Source: Chrysomallon squamiferum (lineage: Eukaryota > Mollusca > Gastropoda > Neomphalida > Peltospiridae). Taken from it: DNA of 64,000 nucleotides. Location of the stretch: the NCBI GenBank assembly GCA_012295275.1, contig CM022671.1, positions 10,795,237 through 10,859,236 of the forward strand, written 5' to 3'. Below the pieces are notes generated by a model that searched no databases, was not told where the DNA came from, and saw only the letters and a program-made list of their open reading frames with translations. Below, piece after piece: positions 52,201 to 63,009 of the stretch. Each line of letters starts with the position of its first letter. The first letter of the stretch is position 1. The position numbers were made by a program, and so were the translations under genes.

Positions 52201-54170
52201 CACTATAGCCGGCAAAGAAAAACACACGTAACAAACATGACAGTATAATCAGCTTCAAAACACAAGTCAGAAACAAGGCAATGTAGCCATCAAAGAAATA
52301 AAACGTCAGGAATACGGCAGTATACTTGAAAGTGAAAACACGCGTCAGGAAGATGGCAGTTTAACAGCAAGTCAAACCAAAGGAAAGCAACACAGCCATA
52401 TAGCCGTCAGTGAAAACACACGTGAGGAACATAGTAATATAGTCAGCTTGAAAACACACGTTAGGAACATAGTAATATAGTCAGCTTGAAAACACAGGTT
52501 AGGAACTTATCGTTCTGGTCAACCTGAAAGCACACATCAGTAACCTCGCAGTTTAGTGAGCTTGAAACCACACGTCAGAGACAGGGCAGTATAGCTCACA
52601 GTGAAAACACAAGTCAGAAACATGGCACTATAGCCGGCAAAGAAAACACACGTAACAAACATGACAGTATAATCAGCTTCAAAACACAAGTCAGAAACAA
52701 GGCAATGTAGCCATCAAAGAAATAAAACGTCAGGAATACGGCAGTATACTTGAAAGTGAAAACACGCGTCAGGAAGATGGCAGTTTAACAGCAAGTCAAA
52801 CCAAAGGAAAGCAACACAGCCATATAGCCGTCAGTGAAAACACACGTGAGGAACATAGTAATATAGTCAGCTTGAAAACACACGTTAGGAACATAGTAAT
52901 ATAGTCAGCTTGAAAACACAGGTTAGGAACTTATCGTTCTGGTCAACCTGAAAGCACACATCAGTAACCTCGCAGTTTAGTGAGCTTGAAACCACACGTC
53001 AGAGACAGGGCAGTATAGCTCACAGTGAAAACACAAGTCAGAAACATGGCACTATAGCCGGCAAAGAAAACACACGTAACAAACATGACAGTATAATCAG
53101 CTTCAAAACACAAGTCAGAAACAAGGCAATGTAGCCATCAAAGAAATAAAACGTCAGGAATACGGCAGTATACTTGAAAGTGAAAACACGCGTCAGGAAG
53201 ATGGCAGTTTAACAGCAAGTCAAACCAAAGGAAAGCAACACAGCCATATAGCCGTCAGTGAAAACACACGTGAGGAACATAGTAATATAGTCAGCTTGAA
53301 AACACACGTTAGGAACATAGTAATATAGTCAGCTTGAAAACACAGGTTAGGAACTTATCGTTCTGGTCAACCTGAAAGCACACATCAGTAACCTCGCAGT
53401 TTAGTGAGCTTGAAACCACACGTCAGAGACAGGGCAGTATAGCTCACAGTGAAAACACAAGTCAGAAACATGGCACTATAGCCGGCAAAGAAAACACACG
53501 TAACAAACATGACAGTATAATCAGCTTCAAAACACAAGTCAGAAACAAGGCAATGTAGCCATCAAAGAAATAAAACGTCAGGAATACGGCAGTATACTTG
53601 AAAGTGAAAACACGCGTCAGGAAGATGGCAGTTTAACAGCAAGTCAAACCAAAGGAAAGCAACACAGCCATATAGCCGTCAGTGAAAACACACGTGAGGA
53701 ACATAGTAATATAGTCAGCTTGAAAACACACGTTAGGAACATAGTAATATAGTCAGCTTGAAAACACAGGTTAGGAACTTATCGTTCTGGTCAACCTGAA
53801 AGCACACATCAGTAACCTCGCAGTTTAGTGAGCTTGAAACCACACGTGAGAGACAGGGCAGTATAGCTCACAGTGAAAACACAAGTCAGAAACATGGCAC
53901 TATAGCCGGCAAAGAAAACACACGTAACAAACATGACAGTATAATCAGCTTCAAAACACAAGTCAGAAACAAGGCAATGTAGCCATCAAAGAAATAAAAC
54001 GTCAGGAATACGGCAGTATACTTGAAAGTGAAAACACGCGTCAGGAAGATGGCAGTTTAACAGCAAGTCAAACCAAAGGAAAGCAACACAGCCATATAGC
54101 CGTCAGTGAAAACACACGTGAGGAACATAGTAATATAGTCAGCTTGAAAACACACGTTAGGAACATAGCA
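46281..54170 (+). repeat. 424-bp higher-order satellite repeat made of 11 diverged 38-39-bp monomers
   Basis: The marker CATGGCACTATAGCCGG recurs at 46,281, 46,645, 47,069, 47,493, 47,915, 48,339, 48,764, 49,228, 49,652, 50,076, 50,500, 50,924, 51,348, 51,772, 52,196, 52,621, 53,045, 53,469 and 53,893. Fifteen of the 18 spacings are 424-425 bp; the exceptions are 364 (first), 422 and 464. Each unit parses into 11 monomers of 39, 38, 39, 39, 39, 39, 38, 38, 38, 38 and 39 bp, summing exactly to 424. Most start like GTCAGGAACATGGCAGTATA and end in GAAAACACAC. Monomers within a unit differ substantially, whereas corresponding monomers in different units are almost identical. That is the definition of a higher-order repeat. 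Confidence 0.97.
49041..49120 (+). repeat. 40-bp tandem duplication creating a 464-bp HOR variant
   Basis: The 40 bases at 49,041-49,080 (from AATATAGTCAGCTTG to AACTTATCGT) are repeated exactly at 49,081-49,120. This makes the HOR unit starting at 48,764 effectively a 12-monomer unit. Confidence 0.97.
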
Positions 54171-54571
54171 ATATAGTCAGCTTGAAAACACACATCAGAA
54201 ACAGGGCAGTATAGCTCACAGTGAAAACATGTCAGAAACACGGCATAGCCAGCATAGAAAGGGAATACAGGAACACGGCAGATAGCCAGTGAAAATACAT
54301 GCCATGAACAGGGCATTATAGCCACCAAAGAAAACAGACGTCAGGAACACGGCAGTATACCCGACAGTGGAAACACACGTCAGGAACAGGGCAGTATAGC
54401 CACCAAAGAAATAACACATCAGGAACATGGCAGAAAAGCCGCCAGTGAAAAAACATTTCAGGAACATGGCGGTATATCCGAAAGTAGAAGCACGTCAGGA
54501 ACACAGCAGTATAGCCGACAGTGAAAACAAACGACAGGAACATGGCAGTATAGCTGACATTAAAGGAACAT
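54171..54571 (+). repeat. Right monomeric flank of the second satellite
   Basis: After the last HOR unit breaks off, about ten diverged monomers follow (for example 39-bp monomers starting GTCAGGAACACGGCAGTATA and GTCAGGAACAGGGCAGTATA). Some are shortened to 33-37 bp. The final monomer (54,534 on) carries ACAGGAACATGGCAGTA, identical to the first satellite's core, and ends GACATTAAAGGAACAT at 54,571. The array then stops abruptly against T-rich DNA. Confidence 0.9.
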
Positions 54572-54719
54572 ATTTATTCTCTCTTAGTATCTTGTTTTTT
54601 TATTTTCTGGACATTAGAATAACATTCAGGCTTATTAGATTTTGTATTTTTTTTTTTTTTTTAAACATTTATTTTACTATTTTATTCTGTTTATTATCTA
54701 TAGTAGCTTAGAGGGACTT

Positions 54720-55280
54720 GTTGTTTTATGTTTTTGGGTGTAATTTACTTTTGGTAGCTGTCGTTTATTGTCTACACGATGGATTCGAGTAGTAGATATA
54801 GGCTGTTTGTTATGTTTTGGGGTTTCTTTTATTATTTATTATTTGCTTGCTTTTAATATCTTTTGCTGTTTTTATTGTCTGCATATTGGATAACAATATG
54901 TGATTTGGGCATTTGTTACTTTTGTGTAACTGATTCAGGCCGTTATGTGTTTTAGGTTTGTTTTTTTGTTATTTATTATTATTTTTTAATTTGCCTTTAG
55001 TCTCTGTTGCTTTTATTTAGTTGGCTACACACTGAATTAAAGTGAATCAGGCTGTTATGGTTATTTAAGTTGTGGCTTGGTTTTGTTTCTTTTCGGTGTG
55101 TGGTTTCTTTTTGTTTGTATACTTGTAGTAAACAGTTTTTTTAATTATATTTTTTGTTTTCTAGTTTTGTATTCTATTGTCTACACACTGGATGACAGTA
55201 TCTTATTCAGGTTGCACCTTATGTGTTTTGGGTTCGTTTATTTTTTATTTATTTATATATTTTAGATTTTAGTATTTCAG
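54720..55280 (+). repeat. T/G-rich degenerate minisatellite, first block
   Basis: The phrase family TTATTGTCTACACACTGGAT, ACAGTATCTGATTCAGGCTG and TTATGTTTTGGGGTTTGTTT, then TTGCTTTTAGTATCTG, recurs about every 120-170 bp with heavy decay. The same family fills 57,816-60,374 and 63,010-63,720. No coding content is supported. Confidence 0.75.
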
Positions 55281-55553
55281 TCAGAAATATATATATATTA
55301 CATATTTTTATAATTTTTAATGTTTTATTTCTATACAGACAAGTTCATTAATAAAAATAACCATTACATGAGTAACAATAATCTACTACATCTCTTCCAG
55401 CTAAATATACTGTCTAAACCTCTAAACTCCTAAATGATAATCAAACTTAATTATCAGGTTTTCTAAACATAATCAGTGTGACAATTTTTTTTACTTGGTT
55501 TACAATATGGTATTTGAGATAAATCTGAAAAAAACTAGTTAACTATGAACTAA
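55281..55553. other. AT-rich DNA, nothing recognised
   Basis: No gene or clear repeat is seen between the minisatellite and the next duplicated block. Confidence 0.5.
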
Positions 55554-55950
55554 AGAAAAAGGAAATTTGACAAAGCAGGCAAAAGAAGAAATTAAATACA
55601 AGAAATCAATGAATTTATAACAGATTTAGTTAATGGACAAGTCTGTTAGAGAGTGAGCAGCTGATCTCTAACACGTCTGTGAAATTTGAGATCATTACCA
55701 ATATATCAATAATATCACGGGCAGTGCAATATTACTGATATCATTATTTTATATTTTTAAATTTATAATATCCCTGCTTGTCATTTCTTCTTTCTGGTAG
55801 TGAAAATTAGGTGTTGTTTTTGAGATTATGATAGAATGTCATAGGATCTGATAAACTGTAATCATAATAAAACTTACTTGATCTATTATTTTCAGTAGTT
55901 TCTTGAATGATATGTAAACAGAACAGTAGTTTCAAAGCAATGCTATTTTT
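55554..55950 (+). repeat. About 400-bp duplicated block D, copy 1
   Basis: It matches 57,414-57,815. The first 245 bp are nearly identical (AAGGAAATTTGACAAAGCAG through CCCTGCTTGTCATTTC). The remainder is more diverged but keeps phrase order up to AACAGTAGTTTCAAAGCAAT. Confidence 0.9.
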
Positions 55951-56810
55951 TTTTTTTTTTTTTTTTTTTGAAAATGTAACTCAGTCTGATTTGAATTTTT
56001 GCATTGCTTCCTTCATGCTGTATTTATTTTATTTTAAATCTTAATGACTGACTAAATGTTTATAATTTATTTATTTTTAATAATATATATTTTATTATTT
56101 TGTTTTAGTCAGTTTAGAAAACTAAGCTTAACAAATTCTTGATGCATATATTAATATCGAATTATTTATAAACATACCAATAGTTTCAAATTATTGCTGA
56201 TTTTTATATTTTTGTTGAAAATTTAACTCAATCTGATTTGAATGTATGGATTATGTCCTTCATACTATTTTTTCTTTTAAATCTTACCTACGGCAGTTAA
56301 CCTTTCATTTTCTCTTTTAGTCAGTTTAGAAAACTAAGCTTAACAAATCCTTGATGCATATATTAATATCGACACTTGATTAGACTGAAGAAATATTTAA
56401 TCCTTTTTTTATTACTTAGTTCATTTTGTGATATTGAGATTACAATAGAATGACTTAGTACCAGTTAGATAAATTGTACTTATGGTAATACATGCTTTAA
56501 CCATTGTTTTCAGTAGTTTCTTGAATTATCTATGAATATACCCATAGTTTCAAATTAATGCTAAGTGATTTTTATATTTTATTTGAAAATTTTACTCAAT
56601 CTGATTTGCATTTGTGGATTGTTTCCATCATAATATATATATATTTTTTTAAACCTTACCTACTGCAGTTAAACTTTTATTATTTATTCATTTTTAACAA
56701 TATGATTTATTATTTATTATTTTCTATTTTAATCAGTTTAGAAGACTACGCTTAACAACAAACCCTTGATACACAGATTAATATCAACATTGAAATAGTC
56801 TGATGAAATA
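55930..56810 (+). repeat. Nested tandem repeat with a CAGTTTAGAAAACTAAGC marker
   Basis: The marker recurs at 56,108, 56,320 and, diverged, 56,732. It alternates with a block reading AATTTAACTCAATCTGATTT (near 55,965, 56,220 and 56,585). The tail of block D recurs within each unit, so this is a further tandem series built on part of D. Confidence 0.75.
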
Positions 56811-57413
56811 TTTAATCTTACTTCAACAATGAAATCAGTGCAATCATTTCAGCAGTTCTTTTGATGAAAGAGAACTATGAGTTAAAATGGTTTCTAATTT
56901 CTAATATCCGAAATAAGGTCTATTAATTTGTTGTTACCTTTTAGATTTTAATCTTACATAGTTCGGTAATTTTCTATTTTCAATTTCTCTACACTATTTT
57001 CAAAATTTAATGTACTATAGAAAAGAATTGCTAAATAATAATAATAATAAAAATATAGTAGTTCACTTGATTATATTTTCTTAACCTCTATACTCCTGAA
57101 AAAGAAGATCAACTGAGGCTTTTAAACAAAAATTAATGTTACAGAATGGTTTTTTCTTTATTACTTAGTTTACATTATATTTCCAAAAAATCTGAAAAGA
57201 TAAGTTAACTATGAGTTAAACAAAACTTTAAGAATGTGAATGATTTAATCAGAAATGTCTGAATAAATGTGTAACATTACAGCAATTGGAAACAATGCTC
57301 GGCTATTGGCAGAAACTGAATGATTCACAAAAAGCAAAGTCATTTTAAATGCAATTTAATTTGATTCTTATTTATTATTTTAATTCATTGTTTTTAAAAG
57401 TTATATTCACTCC
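56811..57413. other. AT-rich DNA, nothing recognised
   Basis: No supported gene or element, apart from a short (AAT)n near 57,035. Confidence 0.5.
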
Positions 57414-57815
57414 AAGAAAAAGGAAATTTGACAAAGCAGGTAAAAGAAGAAATTAACTAAATGAAATCAATGAATTTATAACAGATTTAGTTAATGGACA
57501 AGTCTGTTAGAGATTGAGCAGCTGATCTCTAACACGTCTGTCAAATTTGAGATCATTACCAATATATCAATAATATCACGGGCAGTGCAATATTACTGAT
57601 GTCATTATTTTATATTTTTAAATTTATAATATCCCTGCTTGTCATTTCTCCTTTCTAGAAGTCAAAATTATGTATGTCTTGTTTTAGAGATTATCATAGA
57701 ATGTCTTAGTATCAGTTTAATAAATTGTAATTATAATAATACATATATCTTCTATTATTTTCAGGAGTTCCTTGTATTATATATAAATAGAACAGTAGTT
57801 TCAAAGCAATGCTAA
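57414..57815 (+). repeat. About 400-bp duplicated block D, copy 2
   Basis: Direct repeat of 55,554-55,950 at an offset of 1,860 bp. It runs directly into the T/G-rich minisatellite. Confidence 0.9.
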
Positions 57816-60382
57816 TTGTTTTTTATTGTCTATACATTGGATTATTCTACCTGATTCAGGCTGTTATTTTTGGTTTTTTAAAAATATAAACTATTTATCT
57901 TTTTTTTTTGTTGTTGTTGTTGTTGTTGTTCTTTGCCTGTTTATAATATCTAGTTGTTTTTTTAATTGTCTGCACACTGAGTAACAGTTTGTGATTCAGA
58001 CTGTTGACTACCTATTTGGGGTTTGTTTTTTTGTATTTTATTTTATTTTTTAATATATTTGTTTTATTCTGTTTTTATTTCCTTTTTATACATATTTTTT
58101 CTTTACACTTTGGATAAGAGTATTTACTTCAGATTCTGTCGTGTTTAGAAATTTTATTTTATCTTCCTTTTATTTGTTTATTTACTTATTTTATATAATT
58201 TTTAAGTTTTTATCTATAATGCATAACAGTATTTGACTGTCTTTTTTCTTCTTTTTTTTCTAATTGTCTACAGACTTGATTACAGCATCTGATTTTTGGT
58301 TTGTTATTTATTTTTTAATATCTGGGTTTTTGGGGGGATTTATTATTTTTGGGGGTTGGGGTTTTTTTTGTTACTGACTATGTATTGGATTAAAGTATCT
58401 GATTAAGGATTTTTGGTTTTCAATTTTTAATTTGTTTTGTTGTTTTTTTGCTTCCTTGCTTGTTTTTTAATATCTGTTATTGGGTGCATTTTTGTTTTAT
58501 TGTCTACACACTGGTAACTGTGTGATTCAGGCTGTTGATTACATATTAGGGTTTTATTATGACAGTATCAGATACAGGCTTTTTTTAGAGTTTTGGTGAG
58601 AGAATTTGTTTTTTTTTTTTTATGTTTTAGTATTCATGTTGAGTTTTGGGGGTTCTTTTTTTTATTATCTACACATTGCATTACAGTATCTGATACAGCT
58701 TGTTTTTATGTTTTGAGTTTGTCTTTTTGCTGTTACTATTTTCTTCTTCATTCTTCTTTTCTTTGAGAATTAATTATTATTATTATTATTATTATTTTAT
58801 TGTTGTTTTGCTTTGCTCATAGTAAGGGTTTTTCTTGTTTTTTTTTATCTACACTGGATTACAGTATCCAATTCAGGCTTTTTGTTATATATTTTGTTTT
58901 TTTTAGCTATTTCCCCCCTTTTAGTATCTCTTGTGCTTTTTATTATTTTATTACTTTTTTTATTTTATTATTATTATTATTTGTTATCTATACTGGATAA
59001 GAGTAACTGACTGCGTATTGGGTAACAGTTTCCGATTCAGACTTTTGGGATCTATGTTTAATTATTTTTGGATTTGTTGTTCATTTTCACTGTTTTTGTG
59101 GGTTTTTTGTTTTTCTGATATTTGATTTTTTTTTTTTGTCTCTTTTGTTTTGCTTTTATATTTTCTGCACATTTAATTTAGGTTAATGGTTTATTTGATT
59201 ATCTTCAAATTAGATAACAGGTTATTTCATAAGGTTATGTGTACACATGATAGCTGATTTGTTTTGATAGATAATCTACACCCTGAATAACAGTGTCTAC
59301 TTTAGGTTATTTTCTTAGAAACTTACACCTCTGGAAACAGTGGGACAGTTTTGTTACATCATGAAGATGATAACATTGTCCAGTTCAGTTTGTTTATTTT
59401 CATCTACACACTGTATAACAGAATATGATTGAAGTCTTTTGTTGGATTATGTAAACTAATGATGACTGTATCCGATTCATGTTTTTTATTTTAGATTATA
59501 TACACATGGATAACAATATCTGAATCAGATCATTGTCTTGAATTATCTAGAGACATAATAAATTATTTGATTTAAACTGATTGTATTATTTCATGTTATA
59601 ACTCAGGGTTTTTTTCTAGTATTTAATTCAGGCTTTTTGTTTTGTTATTTGTTTATTTACTTGCTTGCTTTTAGAGTGTTTATAGTCTACGCACTGAACA
59701 ACAGTGTGATTCAGGCTATTTTGTTTTGGGGTTTATTTTTGTATATATTTTTTATACTATTTGATTTTTTTACTATTATTATTTTTTATTTTTTATTTTT
59801 ATTTTTTTATTATTATTACATTTCTTACTGTTTTATTGTCAACTATCTGGATTACAGTGATTAAAACGATTATTATTTTTTTGTTGTCTATACACTGAAT
59901 TGCAGTAATTCAGGCTTTTATGTTTTGGGGGTTTGTTTTGTTTTATTTTTATTTAAATTTGGTTTTGTTTTGTTTGTTTTGTTTGTTTTTGTTTGTCTAC
60001 TTCTAGTATCCAACTGTTTGTTTTTTATTATCTTCTTTTGTTTTCTTGTTTTGTTTTCTACTGTCTACATTTTGTTTTGTGAATTTTTATTTTGTTATAT
60101 TTTTTTTCTTTTGGTTTTACTATCTAGTTTTTTTTTGTTGTAGTCTACACACTGGATTACACATCCGATTCAGTAAGTTTCTTATATATTTGGGGTTAAC
60201 AGCCTCAGATTTAGGATGCTTTGTGGTTTTTTGTTTTATTTTTTGTCTGAAATATAAAATGTCTATACATTGAATAACAGTATCTGATTCATAATTTTTG
60301 TTTTTATTTTTTATTTATTTTTTATATTTTTGGGGGATTTTAGTATTTGATAGTTGCTTATTGTCTACACACTGGATTAGAG
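57816..60382 (+). repeat. T/G-rich degenerate minisatellite, main block
   Basis: About 18 decayed copies of the CTACACACTGGATTACAGTA, TCTGATTCAGGCTGTTATGT, TTTGGGGTTTG family at roughly 100-190-bp spacing. It contains a (TTG)n run near 57,908-57,931. Open frames here read as Phe/Leu/Ile-rich peptides only because the strand is T-rich. The block is interrupted by the hAT element at 60,383. Confidence 0.8.
60375..60382 (+). repeat. 8-bp target-site duplication, left copy
   Basis: GATTAGAG directly precedes the element and is repeated exactly at 63,002-63,009. Eight base pairs is the hAT length, and TA at the two central positions fits the Buster-type preference. Confidence 0.95.
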
Positions 60383-63001
60383 CAGGGGTTTTCAATCTGT
60401 GGTCCGTGGGGGTCTGTGGACAGCGAATACTTTTTATGGGCAGTTTGATTTTATCTATGTTTTTTAATCAAAATCTTTTTTCTTATATTTGTAAATGTGA
60501 GCGCATGAAATAACAGGTAAATAATTTTGTAATATATCCTAAAAGTACCATCGATTAAAACAGTTAAGTTGTCACTTGAGCATTGATCACGTGTCAGGAA
60601 TTCCATTCACATTAATTATGGTTCGTGACATAAGAAACGTGTGGGAATTTATGGGTTTTTTTGCGTTTAAGTATTTGCTGAGTTAAGACTGTTTAGTCAG
60701 ATCCAAAGAAGCACGTAGGTACTGTAATTTTTAAATACTCTTTGTTAATTTACACATCCAGTGAAGTTCAAATTATAAATTTTCAGTGTCTGAATGAATA
60801 TCTGAATTTTATTTATTAATGTTCCTAAATGGCATAAAACCTACATTATCGCCCATTATACGTCAACGTTATTTACACGAAAATTATTTTACACATGCAA
60901 GAGCTTCACATTCAAATTTACTTTTCTTTTTCAGAGTGCCAGCGTTACCCATGGATAAATTTTTGAAACGGAAAGCTCATAATGAAATCAACTCAGAATC
61001 TGATACAGAGACAGAAGAGATTGTTCAGAAAAATAAATTAAGAAAATACGACGTGGAGTATATTTGATTTGGATTCACTGAAAGTGTGTCTAATGCTAAC
61101 AGACCTCAGTGTTTACTTTGTCATAAGCTGTTGTCGAATGAAGCCTTGAAACCAGCTAAACTGCAGAGACATTTAACAACACTACATCCTCAATTTGCCA
61201 CAAAACCAAAAGATTTTTTTGAAAGAAAAAAGGATGCGTATTTAAAAGAGACAACAACTTTTAAAATGTCAATAACATCAAATTATAAACTACTACGGGC
61301 ATCTTATTTAGTGGCACTGAGAGTGGCTCGGGCTAAGAAGGCCCATAATATTGCTGAAGAACTTGTATTGCCCTGTGCAATAGACATGTGTGAGGCAGTT
61401 TTAGATGAAAAATGTACTGCGAAATTGAAAGCTGTGCCACTGTCAGACAACACAATTGCACGAAGAACAGAAGATATGTCAAAAGATATAAAATCTCAGT
61501 TAATTGACAGAGTGAAAACAAGCTTTTTTGCATTACAACTTGATGAAAGCACAGATATTACCAGTGAATCTCAACTTATGGTGTATGTGCAATATTGTTG
61601 GGAAAATGAAATGCTTGAAGATTTTCTATTTTGCTATTCTATGCCCACTAGAACAACTGGGGAGGAAGTTTTCAAAGTATTGGACTCTTTTCTTTTTCAA
61701 TCAGGCTTGTTATGGAGCCAGTGTATTGGCATATGTACAGATGGGGCGGCATCAATGACCGGTATTCACTCGGGTGTTGTGGGATATATTAAGAAAGTAG
61801 CACCTAACATCACTACAACACATTGCATGATTCATCGAGAAGCTCTGGTTGCCAAAAAAATAGATGCTTCTTTGTCCGAAGTCTTGTCATGTTGTATTAA
61901 AGTGATAAATTTCATTAAAACAAGAACATTGTACAGTCGTTTCTTTGCAATACTCTGTGGTGAGATGGGGGCTGAACATTCAAGTCTGTTGCTTCATACA
62001 GAGGTAAGATGGCTTTCATGAGGTAAAACAATTCAGCGTTTATTTGAACTTAGAGAAGAACTGTTGATGTTTTTGTGTGATTATAATGCTGAACTGGCTT
62101 CAATAATGGCTGATAAAAGTTGGCTTTGCAAAGTTGCTTATCTGGCAGATATATTTAACAAACTTAATGAACTGAATTTATCTCTACAAGGAAGAAATTC
62201 AAGTATTTTATTTAGTCGTGACAAAATAGAAGCCTTCAAGAAAAAACTGAATATATGGACTACAAAAGTTAGTAAGAAAACTTTAGGTATGTTCCCTACA
62301 CTGGACGAATATCTCCGTAACAATGGTTCGGTTAATGTTGATTTGGTAATTGTAGATATTAAACAACATTTAATATCACTAGGTGAGCATTTTGACAAAT
62401 ATTTCTCGAAAGATGTTCCAGATAGTATTGAAAATTTTGACTGGATCAGAAATCTGTTTAATGTTGAAATAGCTGATGACATGCTCACAGGAAATGAACT
62501 GGAAGAACTGGCTGAAATTTCATGCGACAGAACTTTAAAAATCAGTTTTATGCAGCAACCACTTTCGAAATTCTGGCTTACTGTAGCCTCCGAGTATCCA
62601 TTGTTATCTCGAAAGGCAGTTAAGATTTTGCTACCATTTGCAACAACATATTTATGCGAAGCAGGATTTTCGGCACTGACCAATCTGAAAAGCAAATACA
62701 GATCCAGACTTGCTCCAGAAAGAGACTTGCGTGTATGTTTGTCAGTAATATCTCCAAGAATTGACAGTTTGTGCAAAGCCAAGCAAGCACATCCTTCTCA
62801 CTAAGTATGTATTAAAAAAATCCTGTGTGTATAATTGACAATAAACCTATTTGTTAAATACTGTTAAATGAATAAATGTAAAAATATATGTTATTTTAAG
62901 CAAATATTTATTATAAATTTCATAAGCATTTATAAAGGGGTCCCTAAGGTAAAGCCTGAAATATAAAGGGGTCCGCAAGTCAAAAAGTTTGAAAACCACT
63001 G
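60383..63001 (+). mobile_element. hAT-superfamily (Buster-type) DNA transposon, 2,619 bp, nearly complete
   Basis: The left end begins CAGGGGTTTTCAATCT. The right end, reverse-complemented, begins CAGTGGTTTTCAAACT, so the terminal inverted repeat is imperfect. An exact 8-bp duplication (GATTAGAG) flanks the element. The interior holds one transposase gene in the same orientation. Near the right end the block TATAAAGGGGTCC occurs twice (62,931-62,943 and 62,962-62,974), a possible subterminal transposase-binding repeat. Removing the element and one target copy restores a normal unit of the surrounding minisatellite, so the insertion came after the array formed. Both termini are present but the transposase has stops, so the copy could move only with an outside enzyme. 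Confidence 0.95.
60951..62804 (+). pseudogene. hAT-Buster transposase (ZBED5/SCAND3-like), two in-frame stops
   Basis: A single frame from ATG 60,951 (MDKFLKRK) to the stop at 62,804 spans 617 codons and is broken only by TGA at codon 39 (61,065) and codon 357 (62,019), with no frameshift. A BED-type zinc finger lies near residues 52-75 (QCLLCHK, then QRHLTTLH). The RNase-H-like core shows ALQLDESTDIT (first Asp), CIGICTDGAASMTG (second Asp) and the hAT Cys/His motif THCMIHREAL. The C-terminal dimerisation region has QQPLSKFW, RKAVKILLPF and LCEAGFSALTNLKSKYRSRL; the Glu in it is the expected third acidic residue. The second stop falls inside the conserved RWLS-GK motif, where the family usually has Arg. 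A T-rich acceptor (CTTTTCTTTTTCAG) ends just 5' of the ATG, suggesting a 5' intron and supporting this start. Confidence 0.92.
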
Positions 63002-63009
63002 GATTAGAG
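63002..63009 (+). repeat. 8-bp target-site duplication, right copy
   Basis: Exact GATTAGAG copy directly after the right end of the hAT element. Confidence 0.95.

Noticed and set aside
1-54571. p53- or nuclear-receptor-like half-site in the GGAACATGGCAG core
   Set aside because: Only part of either consensus fits (a G stands where p53 sites need a pyrimidine), and no paired half-site exists. The resemblance is too weak.
58800-60270. Hydrophobic Phe/Leu/Ile-rich open frames resembling membrane proteins
   Set aside because: They result from T-rich plus-strand composition of the minisatellite and show no conserved motif.
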